Assembly: GCA_023715185.1 (NCBI GenBank)
Contig: JAMCAN010000006.1
Location: 1-55,584, forward strand
Source of the DNA: Planococcus sp. MER TA 32b
GTDB taxonomy: Bacteria; Bacillota; Bacilli; Bacillales_A; Planococcaceae
Reading direction: 5' to 3'
DNA: 55,584 nt
Shown: in pieces, positions 36,457-46,417 of the stretch
Layout: each line of letters starts with the position of its first letter
Numbering within the stretch: the stretch's first letter is position 1
Made by a program: the position numbers and the translations under genes
Notes under the pieces: generated by a model
What the model was told of the DNA's origin: nothing
Seen by the model: the letters and a program-made list of their open reading frames with translations, nothing else
Database searches by the model: none

Positions 36457-36478
36457 GTATTGCTATCAAGTTGCGAAA

Positions 36479-36841
36479 TTATTTAACTTCTACTGAAGCG
36501 CCAACTTCTTCAACTTTAGCTTTGATTTCTTCTGCTTCTTCTTTAGAAACGCCTTCTTTAAGAGCTTTAGGAGCTTCGTCAACTAGTGCTTTAGCTTCTT
36601 TCAAGCCTAGGCCAGTAACTTCGCGTACTGCTTTGATAACTTTGATTTTTTGATCTCCTGCAGAAGCAAGGATTACATCAAATTCAGTTTGCTCTTCAGC
36701 AGCAGCAGCGCCGCCGCCAGCTGCAGCAGCTACAGGAGCAGCAGCAGTTACGCCGAATTCGTCTTCGATTGCTTTTACTAGGTCGTTAAGTTGTAGAACT
36801 GTCATTTCTTTGATTGCGTCTAAGATTTGTTCTTGTGTCAT
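36479..36841 (-). CDS. rplL: 50S ribosomal protein L7/L12
   Basis: 120 residues: N-terminal dimerisation domain (about 1-33), an alanine-rich flexible hinge ([13 protein letters not shown], about 37-50) and a C-terminal factor-binding domain ([20 protein letters not shown]). It forms the multi-copy stalk with L10. Confidence 0.98.
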   Translation of the reverse strand: MTQEQILDAIKEMTVLQLNDLVKAIEDEFGVTAAAPVAAAAGGGAAAAEEQTEFDVILASAGDQKIKVIKAVREVTGLGLKEAKALVDEAPKALKEGVSKEEAEEIKAKVEEVGASVEVK

Positions 36842-36895
36842 TATTAGTTCCTCCTATGATAGGTAATTTTTTTGTATTGCTAGGCAGCTAAGAAA

Positions 36896-37396
36896 TTAAG
36901 CGCCTTGTTCTTCTTTTTGGTCTGCAACCGCTTTTGTTGTAGCAGCAAAGTTGCGGACTGGAGCTTGAAGTACGCTGAGTAGCATAGACAATAGACCTTC
37001 GCGTGATGGAAGTTCTGCCAATGCTTTGATATCTTCCGCAGAAGATACAGCACCTTCGATAACGCCTGCTTTAATTTCAAGCGCTTCGTTCTTTTTCGCG
37101 AAATCGTTGATGATTCTCGCTGGCGCAACTACATCTTCGTTAGAGAATGCGATTGCGTTAGGACCTGTAAAGTGTTCGTTGATCGCTTCGAGACCATGCA
37201 TTTCAGTAGCACGGCGAGTCATTGAGTTTTTGTAGACTTTGAACTCAACGCCTGCTTCACGAAGCTGTTTACGAAGTTCTGTCAATTGTGCAACGTTCAA
37301 TCCGCGGTAATCAACAACTACTACAGAAGCTGCAGAGCCGAATTTATCAGCGATTGTTTGCACGACAACTTTTTTCGTTTCAACTGCTTTTGTCAT
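36896..37396 (-). CDS. rplJ: 50S ribosomal protein L10
   Basis: 166 residues; starts [20 protein letters not shown]. The C-terminal helix anchors L7/L12 dimers. ATG at 37396 follows GGGAGGTG; the upstream in-frame ATG at 37426 lies in the leader and is rejected. Preceded by an L10 leader RNA. Confidence 0.98.
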   Translation of the reverse strand: MTKAVETKKVVVQTIADKFGSAASVVVVDYRGLNVAQLTELRKQLREAGVEFKVYKNSMTRRATEMHGLEAINEHFTGPNAIAFSNEDVVAPARIINDFAKKNEALEIKAGVIEGAVSSAEDIKALAELPSREGLLSMLLSVLQAPVRNFAATTKAVADQKEEQGA

Positions 37397-37435
37397 TTTG
37401 GCACCTCCCATAGATTTTCCATTCATACCGTTTCC

Positions 37436-37580
37436 ATAAGAAAAGCCTCTGGTCCATTACAGACACAGAGGCATAAAGTCAGCATCAAAAAGATGTTTAC
37501 TGAATTCATTGTCCTCGGCAGGGATGATTTAAGCGGCTGGCGCCCCTGCTGTCTGCGGTACAAACGTATATTTCACAACT
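37436..37580 (-). promoter_or_regulatory. L10 (rplJ) ribosomal-protein leader RNA
   Basis: About 145 nt from the transcript start to rplJ contain CCTGCCGAGGACAATGAA, characteristic of the L10 leader, which mimics the 23S binding site for L10(L12)4. A distal stem GCCTCTG/CAGAGGC (37445-37474) followed by TTTTCTT is the expected attenuator. L10-L12 excess would favour termination. Confidence 0.8.
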
Positions 37581-37585
37581 CCGCT

Positions 37586-37614
37586 ATTATAGCCGAGATA
37601 TTGTGTGATGTCAA
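37586..37614 (-). promoter_or_regulatory. Consensus promoter for rplJ-rplL
   Basis: Both hexamers are perfect: -35 TTGACA (37609-37614) and -10 TATAAT (37586-37591), spacer 17 bp, starting 4 bp past the rplA stop. Confidence 0.95.
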
Positions 37615-37618
37615 TAAA

Positions 37619-38317
37619 TTATTTAACGGCAACTTTCGTTGGGTCAACTTTTACAGCAGGTCCCATTGTAGTTGTCACGTTAAGTGATTTAATGTAAGTT
37701 CCTTTAGCTGTAGCCGGTTTAGCTTTAACAACTACATCGTAGATCGCTTCCAAGTTTTCAGCAAGTTTGCTGTCATCGAAAGAAACTTTTCCGATTGGCG
37801 CGTGGATGATACCTGTTTTGTCTGCACGGTATTCCACTTTACCAGCTTTGATTTCCTGAACAGCTTTAGCTACATCAAATGTAACAGTTCCTGTTTTCGG
37901 GTTCGGCATCAAGCCTTTTGGCCCCAATACGCGACCGATTTTACCAACTTCACCCATCATGTCAGGTGTTGCCACGATCACGTCGAAGTCAAACCATCCT
38001 TGCTGGATTTTTTGGATATAATCAGCGTCGCCTACGTAATCCGCGCCAGCTGCTTCTGCTTCTTTAATCTTGTCGCCTTTAGCGAATACCAATACGCTTT
38101 GAGTTTTACCAGTACCGTTTGGAAGCACTACTGCCCCGCGGATCTGCTGGTCGTTCTTGCGCGTATCGATTCCAAGACGGAAAGCTACTTCTACTGTTGC
38201 ATCGAAGTTGACTGTGCTTGCTTTTTTCGCAAGTTCAATCGCTTCTTTAGCATCATAAAGGTTAGTACGGTCGATCAATTTTGCTGCTTCGCGCAGCTTT
38301 TTGCCTGTTTTAGCCAT
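37619..38317 (-). CDS. rplA: 50S ribosomal protein L1
   Basis: 232 residues; starts [20 protein letters not shown] and contains [19 protein letters not shown]1 forms the mobile stalk at the E site. The 106-bp gap from rplK holds a near-palindrome with GGCTGCGCAGCC (about 38366-38386). Confidence 0.98.
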   Translation of the reverse strand: MAKTGKKLREAAKLIDRTNLYDAKEAIELAKKASTVNFDATVEVAFRLGIDTRKNDQQIRGAVVLPNGTGKTQSVLVFAKGDKIKEAEAAGADYVGDADYIQKIQQGWFDFDVIVATPDMMGEVGKIGRVLGPKGLMPNPKTGTVTFDVAKAVQEIKAGKVEYRADKTGIIHAPIGKVSFDDSKLAENLEAIYDVVVKAKPATAKGTYIKSLNVTTTMGPAVKVDPTKVAVK

Positions 38318-38423
38318 TATAAATGTCCTCCTTGTTGTGGTCGAGCGGTCTTGAACCTCCCACGATTAAAGGCTGCGCAGCCCTTTACGAACTTGCGCAA
38401 CCCGTCCAAAAACAACTTCTAGA

Positions 38424-38849
38424 TTAGTCTTCGATAGTAATGCCCATGCTGCGAGCAGTACCTTCAACCATCATCATTGCAGCTTCAACTGAAGCGGCAT
38501 TTAGATCTGGCATTTTAGTTTCTGCGATTTCGCGAACTTGATCGCGTTTAACAGTCGCTACTTTGTTGCGGTTCGGTTCGCCTGAACCTGATTCAATACC
38601 AGCCGCTTTTTTCAAAAGAACAGCAGCGGGTGGAGTTTTCGTAATGAATGTAAATGAACGGTCTTCAAATACCGAAATCTCAACTGGAATGATCAGTCCT
38701 GCTTGTTCAGCAGTACGTGCGTTGAACTCTTTACAGAAGCCCATGATGTTAACACCTGCTTGACCTAGTGCAGGTCCAACCGGTGGAGCTGGGTTTGCTT
38801 TTGCTGCAGGAATCTGCAATTTTACAACTTTAATCACTTTTTTAGCCAC
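38424..38849 (-). CDS. rplK: 50S ribosomal protein L11
   Basis: 141 residues; begins [20 protein letters not shown] with the proline-rich segment [20 protein letters not shown] that binds thiopeptides. The start codon is GTG at 38849, 8 nt after GGAGG; the frame upstream to 38900 lies in the leader. L11 supports factor GTPase activity and the stringent response. Confidence 0.97.
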   Translation of the reverse strand: MAKKVIKVVKLQIPAAKANPAPPVGPALGQAGVNIMGFCKEFNARTAEQAGLIIPVEISVFEDRSFTFITKTPPAAVLLKKAAGIESGSGEPNRNKVATVKRDQVREIAETKMPDLNAASVEAAMMMVEGTARSMGITIED

Positions 38850-38977
38850 GAAACACACCTCCTTAAGTCCGTGATGTGGTAATAGGGTTTCCCCTCCCAC
38901 TCAATATCTGTCTGTCAACTATGTTGATAGAATTAGCTAAATTGTACAGATTGTCCTATGACAGTCTGACCTATGAA

Positions 38978-39006
38978 ATAATACCACTTCCGCTCCGGAA
39001 TAGCAA
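38978..39006 (-). promoter_or_regulatory. Promoter for rplK-rplA
   Basis: -35 TTGCTA (39001-39006), 17-bp spacer, -10 TATTAT (38978-38983), just inside the gap after nusG. The roughly 120-nt leader downstream includes GGGAGGGGAAACCC (about 38888-38901), which can fold and may be a regulatory site. Confidence 0.65.
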
Positions 39007-39013
39007 GCGGCTT

Positions 39014-39547
39014 TTATATTTTTTGGACTTGCTCGAAATCAAGCTCCATTTTTGTCTCACGGCCGAAGATATCAATAGAAACTTTCACTTTGCCTTTAGT
39101 CTCATCGATTTCTTCCACTTTGCCCTGGAAGTTCGCGAATGGCCCTTCCATGACTTCGACAATATCGGCAACCGCAAAGTTGATGTCGACACGGCGTTCT
39201 GTCATGCCCATCTGCTTCAGGATGAAATCAACTTCTTCATCAAGCAGCGGCGTAGGCTTGGCTCCGCCTCCTGAAGAACCGATAAATCCAGTTACGCCAG
39301 GTGTATTGCGGACAACATACCAGGATTCATCTGTCATGATCAATTCGACCAGAACATAACCCGGGAAAGTCTTGCGCATTACTGTGCGTTTTTTGCCGTC
39401 TTTAAAATCAGTTTCCTGTTCTTCGGGAATGATGACGCGAAAAATCTTATCCTGCATGCCCATTGTTTCGACACGCTTTTCCAAATTGGCTTTGACTTTA
39501 TTTTCATAACCGGAATATGTGTGAACTACGTACCAATTCTTTTCCAT
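39014..39547 (-). CDS. nusG: Transcription termination/antitermination protein NusG
   Basis: 177 residues: NGN domain (starts MEKNWYVVHTYSGYENKVKA; contains FPGYVLVELIM) and a C-terminal KOW domain (VMEGPFANFQGKVEEID, about 125-141) that contacts S10 or Rho. ATG at 39547 is chosen by family alignment, although the only good Shine-Dalgarno, GGAGG, is 24 nt upstream. A TTG at 39586 opens the same frame but would add 13 unusual residues. Confidence 0.96.
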   Translation of the reverse strand: MEKNWYVVHTYSGYENKVKANLEKRVETMGMQDKIFRVIIPEEQETDFKDGKKRTVMRKTFPGYVLVELIMTDESWYVVRNTPGVTGFIGSSGGGAKPTPLLDEEVDFILKQMGMTERRVDINFAVADIVEVMEGPFANFQGKVEEIDETKGKVKVSIDIFGRETKMELDFEQVQKI

Positions 39548-39588
39548 AATCGCACGGACTGAACGTCCATCCCTCCTTTTTTCCAAAT

Positions 39589-39618
39589 GAAAAAACCCGT
39601 TCTCGTAGAATGACGGGC
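39589..39618 (-). terminator. Intercistronic terminator between secE and nusG
   Basis: On the minus strand CCCG and TTCT pair with AGAA and CGGG (39596-39617) and are followed by six T residues, 38 nt after the secE stop and just ahead of the nusG ribosome site. It should allow only partial readthrough into nusG. Confidence 0.75.
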
Positions 39619-39656
39619 TATTTTTTATGCATTATTCTTGTTGCGCGCTTTTTCTG

Positions 39657-39842
39657 TTACAGCGCTAAGAACCAACGGAATAATTCCGAGATGCCTGTAT
39701 CGATCAATGCGAAGAAAAGTGCCATGAAGATAACTGTGGAAAGAACGACGATTGTATAGCGTGTCAATTCCTTGCGTTTAGGCCAACTTACTTTTCTCAT
39801 TTCCGAAACGACGTTTTTAAAGAAATCGCCAATGTTACCCAT
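39657..39842 (-). CDS. secE: Protein translocase subunit SecE
   Basis: 61 residues with one membrane helix (about 29-48, TIVVLSTVIFMALFFALIDT) after a conserved cytoplasmic segment SEMRKVSWPKRKELTRYT. This is the short single-helix form of Gram-positive bacteria. It clamps the SecY halves. Confidence 0.97.
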   Translation of the reverse strand: MGNIGDFFKNVVSEMRKVSWPKRKELTRYTIVVLSTVIFMALFFALIDTGISELFRWFLAL

Positions 39843-39900
39843 TGTTCAAAAACCTCCGAAGTTTAAAAATCACTCTATATCGTTCGGCATTCACTTAAAT

Positions 39901-40047
39901 TCATAACGTTTGTTTATGCACGGTATGCCCATTGCAATGAGCACAGAATTTATTAAGTTCCAAACGTGTGCTGGATTCCGCTTTCGCAGGAACCGTATAA
40001 TTGCGGGATGCACATTTCGAGCAGCTTAAAACGATTTTTTTAGCCAT
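39901..40047 (-). CDS. rpmG: 50S ribosomal protein L33, zinc-binding form
   Basis: 48 codons, reading MAKKIVLSCSKCASRNYTVP and ending HTVHKQTL. Four cysteines C9, C12, C35 and C38 form a zinc ribbon, so it is the C+ version. The ribosome site is short (GTGAGG). It sits between sigH and secE, matching rpmGB in B. subtilis. Confidence 0.93.
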   Translation of the reverse strand: MAKKIVLSCSKCASRNYTVPAKAESSTRLELNKFCAHCNGHTVHKQTL

Positions 40048-40081
40048 TTTCCTCACCCTATTCGAGTTTGCAGCTTTTTCA

Positions 40082-40110
40082 AGGTTATCACCTTAAAACT
40101 TCCATGTCAA
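40082..40110 (-). promoter_or_regulatory. Promoter for rpmG-secE-nusG
   Basis: Perfect -35 TTGACA (40105-40110), 17-bp spacer, weak -10 TAACCT (40082-40087), in the gap after sigH. Confidence 0.5.
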
Positions 40111-40117
40111 CAACACA

Positions 40118-40768
40118 TCAGGAGGTGCGGCTTTCATCTATTTGCAGATGCCGCTCCAGTTTCCGTTTGACACGCTGCAGCGCATTGTCGATTGATTTGA
40201 CATGACGCTCCAATTTTTCTGATATTTCCTGATAGGTCTGGCCGTCGAGATACAGCGCCAGCACTTCACGCTCCAGTTCACTTAGCACTTCACCCATTTT
40301 TTCTTCCATATAGATGAATTCTTCATTATTGATCATCAGCTGCTGTGGATCGTCCACTCCGTTATCGGTGAGCACATCCATCAGCGTACGGTCGGATTCC
40401 TCATCATAAATCGGCTTGTCCAAAGATACATAGGAATTCAGCGGAATATGCTTCTGGCGTGTGGCAGTCTTGATGGCGGTGATGATTTGCCGGATGATGC
40501 ACAGCTCCGCAAACGCCCTGAAAGAAGACAGTTTATCACTGCGGAAATCACGGATGGCTTTGTACAGGCCAATCATGCCTTCCTGGATAATGTCTTCTTT
40601 GTCAGCTCCGATCAGGAAATAAGAACGGGCTTTCATCCGTACGAAATGCCGAAATTTATTGATCAGAAAATCCAGTGCTTCGGTATTTCCGTCGTGGACC
40701 AAACTGACAAGTTCCTCATCTGTCATTTCCATAAATCGCCGGGCTTGAACTTGTTCCTGATTTCCCAC
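40118..40768 (-). CDS. sigH: RNA polymerase sigma-H factor
   Basis: A 216-residue sigma-70 family factor. Region 2 (about 50-110) holds ADKEDIIQEGMIGLYKAIRD. Region 4 (about 160-208) holds LSELEREVLALYLDGQTYQE then the helix-turn-helix ISEKLERHVKSIDNALQRVK. SigH directs early sporulation and transition-state genes in Bacillus and competence genes in non-sporulating relatives. The start is GTG at 40768, 7 nt after GGAGG. Confidence 0.95.
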   Translation of the reverse strand: MGNQEQVQARRFMEMTDEELVSLVHDGNTEALDFLINKFRHFVRMKARSYFLIGADKEDIIQEGMIGLYKAIRDFRSDKLSSFRAFAELCIIRQIITAIKTATRQKHIPLNSYVSLDKPIYDEESDRTLMDVLTDNGVDDPQQLMINNEEFIYMEEKMGEVLSELEREVLALYLDGQTYQEISEKLERHVKSIDNALQRVKRKLERHLQIDESRTS

Positions 40769-40804
40769 GGTTATCCCTCCGGTCGCGCGAACCTCGATAT
40801 CATC

Positions 40805-40834
40805 AGTATACAGGAACTAAAAATTGAGCGTCAA
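40805..40834 (-). promoter_or_regulatory. Promoter of sigH
   Basis: -35 TTGACG (40829-40834), 18-bp spacer, -10 TATACT (40805-40810), 4 bp after the yacP stop. In B. subtilis sigH also has a sigma-A promoter, repressed by AbrB; no AbrB site can be judged by eye. Confidence 0.7.
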
Positions 40835-40838
40835 CCTA

Positions 40839-41348
40839 TCATTTCATCCCACGGCGCCATTTTTCAAATATTTCTGCAATTTCAGTCGGCAAGGCAATCT
40901 TGGAAATTGCCTGCTGCCGTTGTATTTCTTTAACTTTCTCAGAAATCTTCTTTTGAATTTCTTCCACTTCAATTTCCAATTCCCTGGCGGAGATCCGAAG
41001 AGCGCCTTTGGCGAAAATCACCCATTGCTCGGTGGAATCCGAAGTGGCCACATAAACCTGGTCCCGGCGATTATTCAAGCTGACCGCAAGTTTCTCTATC
41101 CGTTCATCCGCGGTCTCACTCTCTTTTGTGAAAATGACTTCAACATCCGAAGTGAGATTTCGCGCTTCGATTCCCGGAACCAGATGCGCATCGAATACAA
41201 TGATGACACGCCATCCTTTATAGCCGCGATACTCCGCCATTCTTTCGATCAGCCGGTCTCTGGCGGATGCCAGTTTATCTTTCTTCAATTCCCTTAGTTC
41301 CACCCAGTCTCCAATGATGTTATAGCCATCAACCAGCAGAATATTCAT
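40839..41348 (-). CDS. yacP: YacP/Rae1-type PIN-NYN domain ribonuclease
   Basis: 169 residues with the NYN signature NILLVDGYNIIGDW at the N terminus and the acidic catalytic segments VIIVFDAHLVPG and SETADERIEKLA. The orthologue Rae1 cuts mRNA in the ribosomal A site. The charged C-terminal half is helical (about 125-160). Start ATG at 41348 is 5 bp after rlmB; a longer open frame to 41468 lies inside rlmB and is rejected. Confidence 0.88.
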   Translation of the reverse strand: MNILLVDGYNIIGDWVELRELKKDKLASARDRLIERMAEYRGYKGWRVIIVFDAHLVPGIEARNLTSDVEVIFTKESETADERIEKLAVSLNNRRDQVYVATSDSTEQWVIFAKGALRISARELEIEVEEIQKKISEKVKEIQRQQAISKIALPTEIAEIFEKWRRGMK

Positions 41349-41353
41349 ATCGC

Positions 41354-42106
41354 TTAACCTATCGGATTGCGCTTCCGGTAGACTTCGTACATGAGCAGGC
41401 TCGCCGCCACGGAAGCATTCAGGGAAGTAACATGGCCGACCATCGGCAGCTGGTAAAGGAAATCGCATTTCTCGCGCAGGATCCGGCTCATCCCTTTGCC
41501 CTCACTGCCGATAATGACCGCAAGCGGCAATGAAGCATCCATCTTCCGGTAATCCACCGATTCTTTCGCGTCCGTTCCGGCAATCCAGACATTGCGCTTT
41601 TTCAGTTCATCCACAACCTGCGACAGGTTATTGACCCTCACTACAGGAATATGTTCGATGGCACCGGTGGAAGCCTTTGCCACGACCGCCGTCAAACCGA
41701 CTGCCCGGCGTTTCGGAATTATCAATCCGTGTGCGCCGACGGCATCCGCCGTCCGCATGATCGATCCCAGGTTATGCGGATCTTCCAACTCATCAAGAAT
41801 CAGAAAGAACGGATCTTCCGAACGTGACTCCGCCACTTTGAATAAATCATCCAGTTCCGCGTAATTATAAGCGGCAACCGCCGCCGCTATCCCCTGGTGG
41901 TTCGAATCAGTCAAACCGTCGATCTTTTTCTTCGGCACAAACTGGACGATGACTTTCTTTTCCTTCGCCAGTTGCAGAAGTTCAGCAATGCCTTTTTTCT
42001 GGACACCTTCAGCAATCCAGATTTTATTGATATCCCGGTCCGCCCTTAGTGCTTCAAGCACCGGGTTTTTACCGCCAATGATTTCCGGTTCCAATTCCTC
42101 CGTCAT
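41354..42106 (-). CDS. rlmB: 23S rRNA (guanosine-2'-O)-methyltransferase RlmB-like
   Basis: 250-residue SPOUT-family enzyme. After an N-terminal substrate-binding domain ([13 protein letters not shown]) come the three knot motifs [34 protein letters not shown] and [14 protein letters not shown]. It probably 2'-O-methylates G2251 of 23S rRNA. Its ATG at 42106 overlaps the mrnC stop by 4 bp (ATGA) after AGAGGAG, which indicates coupling. Confidence 0.92.
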   Translation of the reverse strand: MTEELEPEIIGGKNPVLEALRADRDINKIWIAEGVQKKGIAELLQLAKEKKVIVQFVPKKKIDGLTDSNHQGIAAAVAAYNYAELDDLFKVAESRSEDPFFLILDELEDPHNLGSIMRTADAVGAHGLIIPKRRAVGLTAVVAKASTGAIEHIPVVRVNNLSQVVDELKKRNVWIAGTDAKESVDYRKMDASLPLAVIIGSEGKGMSRILREKCDFLYQLPMVGHVTSLNASVAASLLMYEVYRKRNPIG

Positions 42107-42522
42107 TTGATCACTCCTCTCAGCTCTTCTATTATACGAATGGCATACGCAATGATTTCGTTTACCCGCTCCGTATGGCCTTTTAAATAATTCCATCCCA
42201 GCACAGCTTCAAAAGCGGTACTGAAATTATAAGTCTGTACGTCGGTGTTTCTCGGCACTGAACCGGATTTCGCATTGCGGCCGCGGCGCATGACTGCCAG
42301 TTCCTGTTCTGACAGAAACTCTTCTTCCGTCAAGCGTTTCAGCACGACCGCCTGCGCTTTCGCGGACACGAAAGTCGTCGACATCCGGTGAAGCGTATTC
42401 GGTTTCACCCGGCCCGAGCGCAGCAGATGCTCGCGCACCGCCTGCTCATAGACCGCATCTCCCATATAGGCGAGTGCAAGGGCGTTCAATTGATCGACAT
42501 CCTGATTGCGTAACACTTCCAA
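42103..42522 (-). CDS. mrnC: Mini-ribonuclease 3
   Basis: 139-residue RNase III catalytic domain without the double-stranded-RNA-binding domain. The signature GDAVYE (21-26) includes the catalytic Asp-Glu positions. In B. subtilis it matures the ends of 23S rRNA. The start is TTG at 42522, 7 nt after AGAGGGGG and 4 bp after the cysS stop; the frame continuing to 42732 lies within cysS and is rejected. Confidence 0.93.
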   Translation of the reverse strand: MEVLRNQDVDQLNALALAYMGDAVYEQAVREHLLRSGRVKPNTLHRMSTTFVSAKAQAVVLKRLTEEEFLSEQELAVMRRGRNAKSGSVPRNTDVQTYNFSTAFEAVLGWNYLKGHTERVNEIIAYAIRIIEELRGVIK

Positions 42523-42526
42523 GCCC

Positions 42527-43927
42527 TTACCCCCTCTTCCAACGTGTGCCTTGGGCCGTATCTTCCAGAATGATATTCTTTTCCTTGAACAAATCACGGA
42601 TTTCATCGGCACGTGCAAAGTCACGGTTTTTGCGTGCTTCGATCCGCTCCAGGAGCAGAGCCTCGACTTCGGCATCCAGCAATTCTTCTTCCTGTTTGAA
42701 TGGCAGCCCGAGCACACCGGCCAATTCATCAAATACTGACAGGAAGGTTTTCATCACTTCGGAGGAAGTCTGTTTTTCCAGCAGATACGTGTTGGCAAGT
42801 CGGGACAGATCGAACAGTTTCGAAATGCCGTGGGCCGTATTGAAATCATCATCCATCGTTTCAATAAATTCTTTTTTGATCGCTTCGATTTTTGCCAGCC
42901 AGATATCGGAATGGTCGCCAAGCTCAGCTGACACGCCCAAGCGATGCTTCAGGTTCGAATATGAAGTGCGCAGACGTTCCAGTCCGGCCACTGCATCCTC
43001 AACCAGCTGCTGCGAATAATTGATCGGATGGCGGTAATGCACCGACAGCATGAAGAAACGAAGAACCTGCGGATCCATTTCCTTCAGGATATCATTCACC
43101 AGCACGAAGTTATTCAATGACTTCGACATTTTCTCGTTGTCGATATTGATATAGCCATTATGCATCCAGTAACGGGCAAACGGCTTGCCTGTATAAGCTT
43201 CCGATTGCGCAATCTCATTTTCATGATGCGGGAATGTCAGATCCTGGCCGCCTGCGTGGATATCGATTGTATCCCCGAGATGTTCGCGCGCCATCACCGA
43301 GCACTCGATGTGCCAGCCCGGACGCCCTTCGCCCCAGGGGCTGTCCCATGAGATTTCATTCGGCTTCGCCGCTTTCCATAGCACAAAGTCCAGCTCATCT
43401 TCTTTTTTGTCGCCAGTTTCAATGCGCGCTCCGACTTTCAGTTCATCAACCGATTGATGCGATAATTTACCGTAGCCGTCGAATTTGCGGGTGCGGTAAT
43501 AAACATCCCCTTGCGATTCATAAGCAAAGCCTTTTTCAATAAGCGCTTCGATAAATTCGATGATCTGTTCCATATGCTCAGTCACACGCGGATGCGCATC
43601 GGCCTTTGCACAGCCAAGCGCTTCTGTATTATCAAAATAGGCTTTGATAAAGCGTTCAGCGATTTCCGGGACGGTCTCACCGAGGTCATTTGCAGCCTTG
43701 ATCAGTTTATCGTCGACATCCGTAAAATTGGAGATATAATGCACATCATACCCCCGGTACTCGAGATAACGGCGAACCGTATCGTATACGATGACGGGAC
43801 GGGCATTGCCGATGTGGATGTAATTATAGACAGTAGGTCCGCAAACATACATTTTGACTTTGCCCTCTTCGAGCGGGACAAAAGTTTCTTTTGTGCGTGA
43901 CAATGAGTTAAAGATTTGGATGGTCAT
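42527..43927 (-). CDS. cysS: Cysteinyl-tRNA synthetase
   Basis: 466-residue class I synthetase. Zinc ligand C29 lies in YVCGPTVYN, the ATP signature HIGN is at 38-41 and KMSKS near 267. The segment [11 protein letters not shown] with [15 protein letters not shown] supplies the remaining zinc and cysteine contacts. It overlaps cysE by 4 bp and so shares the upstream T-box control by uncharged tRNA-Cys. Confidence 0.98.
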   Translation of the reverse strand: MTIQIFNSLSRTKETFVPLEEGKVKMYVCGPTVYNYIHIGNARPVIVYDTVRRYLEYRGYDVHYISNFTDVDDKLIKAANDLGETVPEIAERFIKAYFDNTEALGCAKADAHPRVTEHMEQIIEFIEALIEKGFAYESQGDVYYRTRKFDGYGKLSHQSVDELKVGARIETGDKKEDELDFVLWKAAKPNEISWDSPWGEGRPGWHIECSVMAREHLGDTIDIHAGGQDLTFPHHENEIAQSEAYTGKPFARYWMHNGYINIDNEKMSKSLNNFVLVNDILKEMDPQVLRFFMLSVHYRHPINYSQQLVEDAVAGLERLRTSYSNLKHRLGVSAELGDHSDIWLAKIEAIKKEFIETMDDDFNTAHGISKLFDLSRLANTYLLEKQTSSEVMKTFLSVFDELAGVLGLPFKQEEELLDAEVEALLLERIEARKNRDFARADEIRDLFKEKNIILEDTAQGTRWKRG

Positions 43928-44595
43928 TCGGCATTCCCTTCTTTCTTCCTTGCTTGTTTTAATAATTCCACTTCACGCCGCAGTTCGGCGATTTTCATTT
44001 CCATCGAATTGCAGATATCAGCGACCGGGTCGGGCATATCCTGGTGGTTGAGATCTTTCTTAATCCGCACCCCGTCCTGAATGACCACTTTCCCCGGTAT
44101 CCCGACCACTGTCGAATTCGGCGGCACTGTTTTCAGAACAACAGAACCGGCTCCAACTTTCGAACTCTCACCTATCGTTATAGATCCAAGAACTTTGGCA
44201 CCCGTTGCCACCAGTACATTATCTTCCAGCGTCGGATGGCGCTTTCCGCTCTCTTTCCCTGTTCCTCCGAGGGTGACACCTTGGAAAAGCGTTACATTAT
44301 CACCGATGATACACGTTTCCCCGATCACGACGCCCATTCCATGGTCAATAAAGAACCGGCGGCCGATCACCGCTCCCGGATGGATTTCGATACCCGTGAA
44401 AAAACGGCTGATCTGTGAAATGACACGTGCAATGAAAAATAGCTTCTTCTTAAAAAAGAAATGTGCCAGGCGATGTGCCCAGACAGCGTGCAGCCCCGAA
44501 TACGTGAGGATGACTTCCAAATAGTTTCTGGCTGCCGGATCCTGTTCAAAAACTACATCCACATCTTCTTTCAATGCTTTGAACATCTTTTTCAA
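43924..44595 (-). CDS. cysE: Serine O-acetyltransferase
   Basis: 223 residues, the shorter Gram-positive CysE. An N-terminal helical part (about 1-65) is followed by a left-handed beta-helix of hexapeptide repeats from about 66 ([18 protein letters not shown], with the catalytic Asp-His pair) to about 185. It acetylates serine with acetyl-CoA, the committed step to cysteine. The C-terminal region has a coiled-coil-like charged helix. Control is through the T-box. Confidence 0.95.
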   Translation of the reverse strand: MKKMFKALKEDVDVVFEQDPAARNYLEVILTYSGLHAVWAHRLAHFFFKKKLFFIARVISQISRFFTGIEIHPGAVIGRRFFIDHGMGVVIGETCIIGDNVTLFQGVTLGGTGKESGKRHPTLEDNVLVATGAKVLGSITIGESSKVGAGSVVLKTVPPNSTVVGIPGKVVIQDGVRIKKDLNHQDMPDPVADICNSMEMKIAELRREVELLKQARKKEGNAE

Positions 44596-44617
44596 CTCCT
44601 TTTACTGCAAAATAAAA

Positions 44618-44858
44618 AGCGCCCCTGTCAATAAATTGACAGAGACGCATGCTTGCGCGGTTCCACTCTGATTAAAAAGGGATAACCCTTTTTCTCTCGG
44701 CACCTTTAACGCAGGTGAAACGTCTGGTCTACTCGATTCGACTCAGCACTCGGAGAGGCATTTCCATGCGGCAGCGGCCCGGATCACTTTCAGCCGGCGG
44801 TGATCTTCTCTGGAGAGCGTGCTGCATGTACTTCTTCTCGTCAACGATTTTCTGATAG
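44618..44858 (-). promoter_or_regulatory. Cysteine T-box riboswitch
   Basis: The conserved T-box element AGAGTGGAACCGCG lies at about 44656-44669. Downstream is a strong terminator stem, GCGTCTCTGTCAAT with ATTGACAGGGGCGC (44619-44648), followed by TTTTTATTTT. The element can pair with part of the terminator to form the antiterminator. A candidate specifier TGC (44746-44748) sits on the 3' side of Stem I in GAGTGCTGAG, fitting tRNA-Cys and the cysE-cysS genes it precedes. The 300-bp gap is otherwise gene-free. Confidence 0.93.
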
Positions 44859-44865
44859 TAAATTC

Positions 44866-44893
44866 ATTTTACATCATTGCATCTATAAGTCAA
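44866..44893 (-). promoter_or_regulatory. Promoter for T-box cysE-cysS unit
   Basis: -35 TTGACT (44888-44893), 16-bp spacer, -10 TAAAAT (44866-44871), starting just after the gltX stop. Confidence 0.65.
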
Positions 44894-44895
44894 TC

Positions 44896-46359
44896 TTATG
44901 CACTTGCGTATTGGGCTACCCGTGCAATCGTCTTATCTTTTCCTAATAATGCAATCGCATCCGGCAATTCAGGGCCGTGCGTCTGGCCAGTCGTTACGAC
45001 ACGGATCGGCATGAAGAGATTTTTCCCTTTATGGCCTGTCGCTTTCTGCACCGCTTTGATCGCCGCTTTAATTTCAGCAGGTTCAAATGCCTCCAGTGAT
45101 TCCAGCTGCTCTTTGAAAGAAGCCATCACTTCCGGCACCTGTTCGCCTGACAATACTTCTTTTTCTTCTTCGCCGTAATGAAGTTCATCCGTAAAGAATT
45201 GTTCAGACAGCTCCGTGATTTCCGCTCCGAAACTCAACTGGTCGTGGTAAAGAGCGACAAGGCGCTGTGCCCAGTCCCGCTGTTCCGCGTCCATCGTTTC
45301 CGGCAATTTGCCCGCTTTCTGCAAATGCGGCACTGCAAGCTCAACCACTTCTTCAAGCGGCATCTTCTTGATGTATTGGTTGTTCATCCACGTCAATTTC
45401 TGCTTATCAAACATGGAAGGCGATTTCGACAACCGGTTGGCGTCAAAGATCTTGATCAGCTCTTCTTTCGAGAAGATCTCTTCTTCCCCTTCAGGCGACC
45501 AGCCAAGCAGCGCAAAGAAATTAAAGAGCGCTTCCGGAATGTAGCCGAGCTCTCTGTATTGAGAGATGAATTGAATGATCGACTCATCGCGCTTAGACAA
45601 TTTCTTGCGGTCTTCATTGATGATCAGCGTCATATGCCCATAAGTCGGATGCTCCCAGCCGAATGCATCATAAATCATCTGCTGGCGCGGCGTGTTCGAT
45701 AAATGCTCTTCCCCGCGGAACACATGCGTAATCTTCATCAAATGGTCATCGATGACAACAGCGAAATTATACGTAGGGATTCCGTTCGTCTTCACCATTA
45801 CCCAGTCACCGACATCTTTTGATTCGAATGAAATCGGTCCACGCACCAAGTCGTCAAACTTATACGTAACGTCAGCCGGCACTTTCGCGCGGATCGTATA
45901 GGACTTCCCTGCATCTTCCCGCTCTTTTACATCTTCAGCAGTCAGGTTGCGGCATGTTCCGCTGTATTGCGGCGCAGCAATGCCAGCCGCTTTTTGCGAC
46001 TCACGTTCTGCTTCCAGCTCTTCCGCTGTACAGAAACATTTGAAAGCCAAACCTTTTTCAAGCATTTCATCCGCGTAGCCTTTATAGATATCCAAACGTT
46101 CCATTTGGCGGTAGGGACCATAATCGCCTCCTACATCAACCGACTCATCGTGCTCGATGCCCAGCCATTTCAAATTATCCAGCTGTGATTCGATTCCCGT
46201 TTCGATATTCCGGGCCGTATCCGTATCTTCGATGCGGACGATGAATTTCCCGTCATGATGGCGTGCATATAAATAATTGAAAAGCGCTGTCCGGGCTCCG
46301 CCGATATGTAAATGTCCGGTCGGACTCGGAGCATAGCGTACGCGTACTTCTTGTGTCAT
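44896..46359 (-). CDS. gltX: Glutamyl-tRNA synthetase
   Basis: 487-residue class I enzyme with the HIGH-type motif [11 protein letters not shown] (10-20) and KLSKR near 253. In Bacilli it is usually non-discriminating, charging tRNA-Gln with Glu for later amidation; that is family knowledge. The C-terminal half is the anticodon-binding helical cage. Start [10 protein letters not shown] follows AGGAGG. Confidence 0.97.
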   Translation of the reverse strand: MTQEVRVRYAPSPTGHLHIGGARTALFNYLYARHHDGKFIVRIEDTDTARNIETGIESQLDNLKWLGIEHDESVDVGGDYGPYRQMERLDIYKGYADEMLEKGLAFKCFCTAEELEAERESQKAAGIAAPQYSGTCRNLTAEDVKEREDAGKSYTIRAKVPADVTYKFDDLVRGPISFESKDVGDWVMVKTNGIPTYNFAVVIDDHLMKITHVFRGEEHLSNTPRQQMIYDAFGWEHPTYGHMTLIINEDRKKLSKRDESIIQFISQYRELGYIPEALFNFFALLGWSPEGEEEIFSKEELIKIFDANRLSKSPSMFDKQKLTWMNNQYIKKMPLEEVVELAVPHLQKAGKLPETMDAEQRDWAQRLVALYHDQLSFGAEITELSEQFFTDELHYGEEEKEVLSGEQVPEVMASFKEQLESLEAFEPAEIKAAIKAVQKATGHKGKNLFMPIRVVTTGQTHGPELPDAIALLGKDKTIARVAQYASA

Positions 46360-46417
46360 TAGATTTCCTCCTAAGAAACTTTTATCTTTTGCTATTCTAT
46401 CACTCTAAGGAAAGCGT

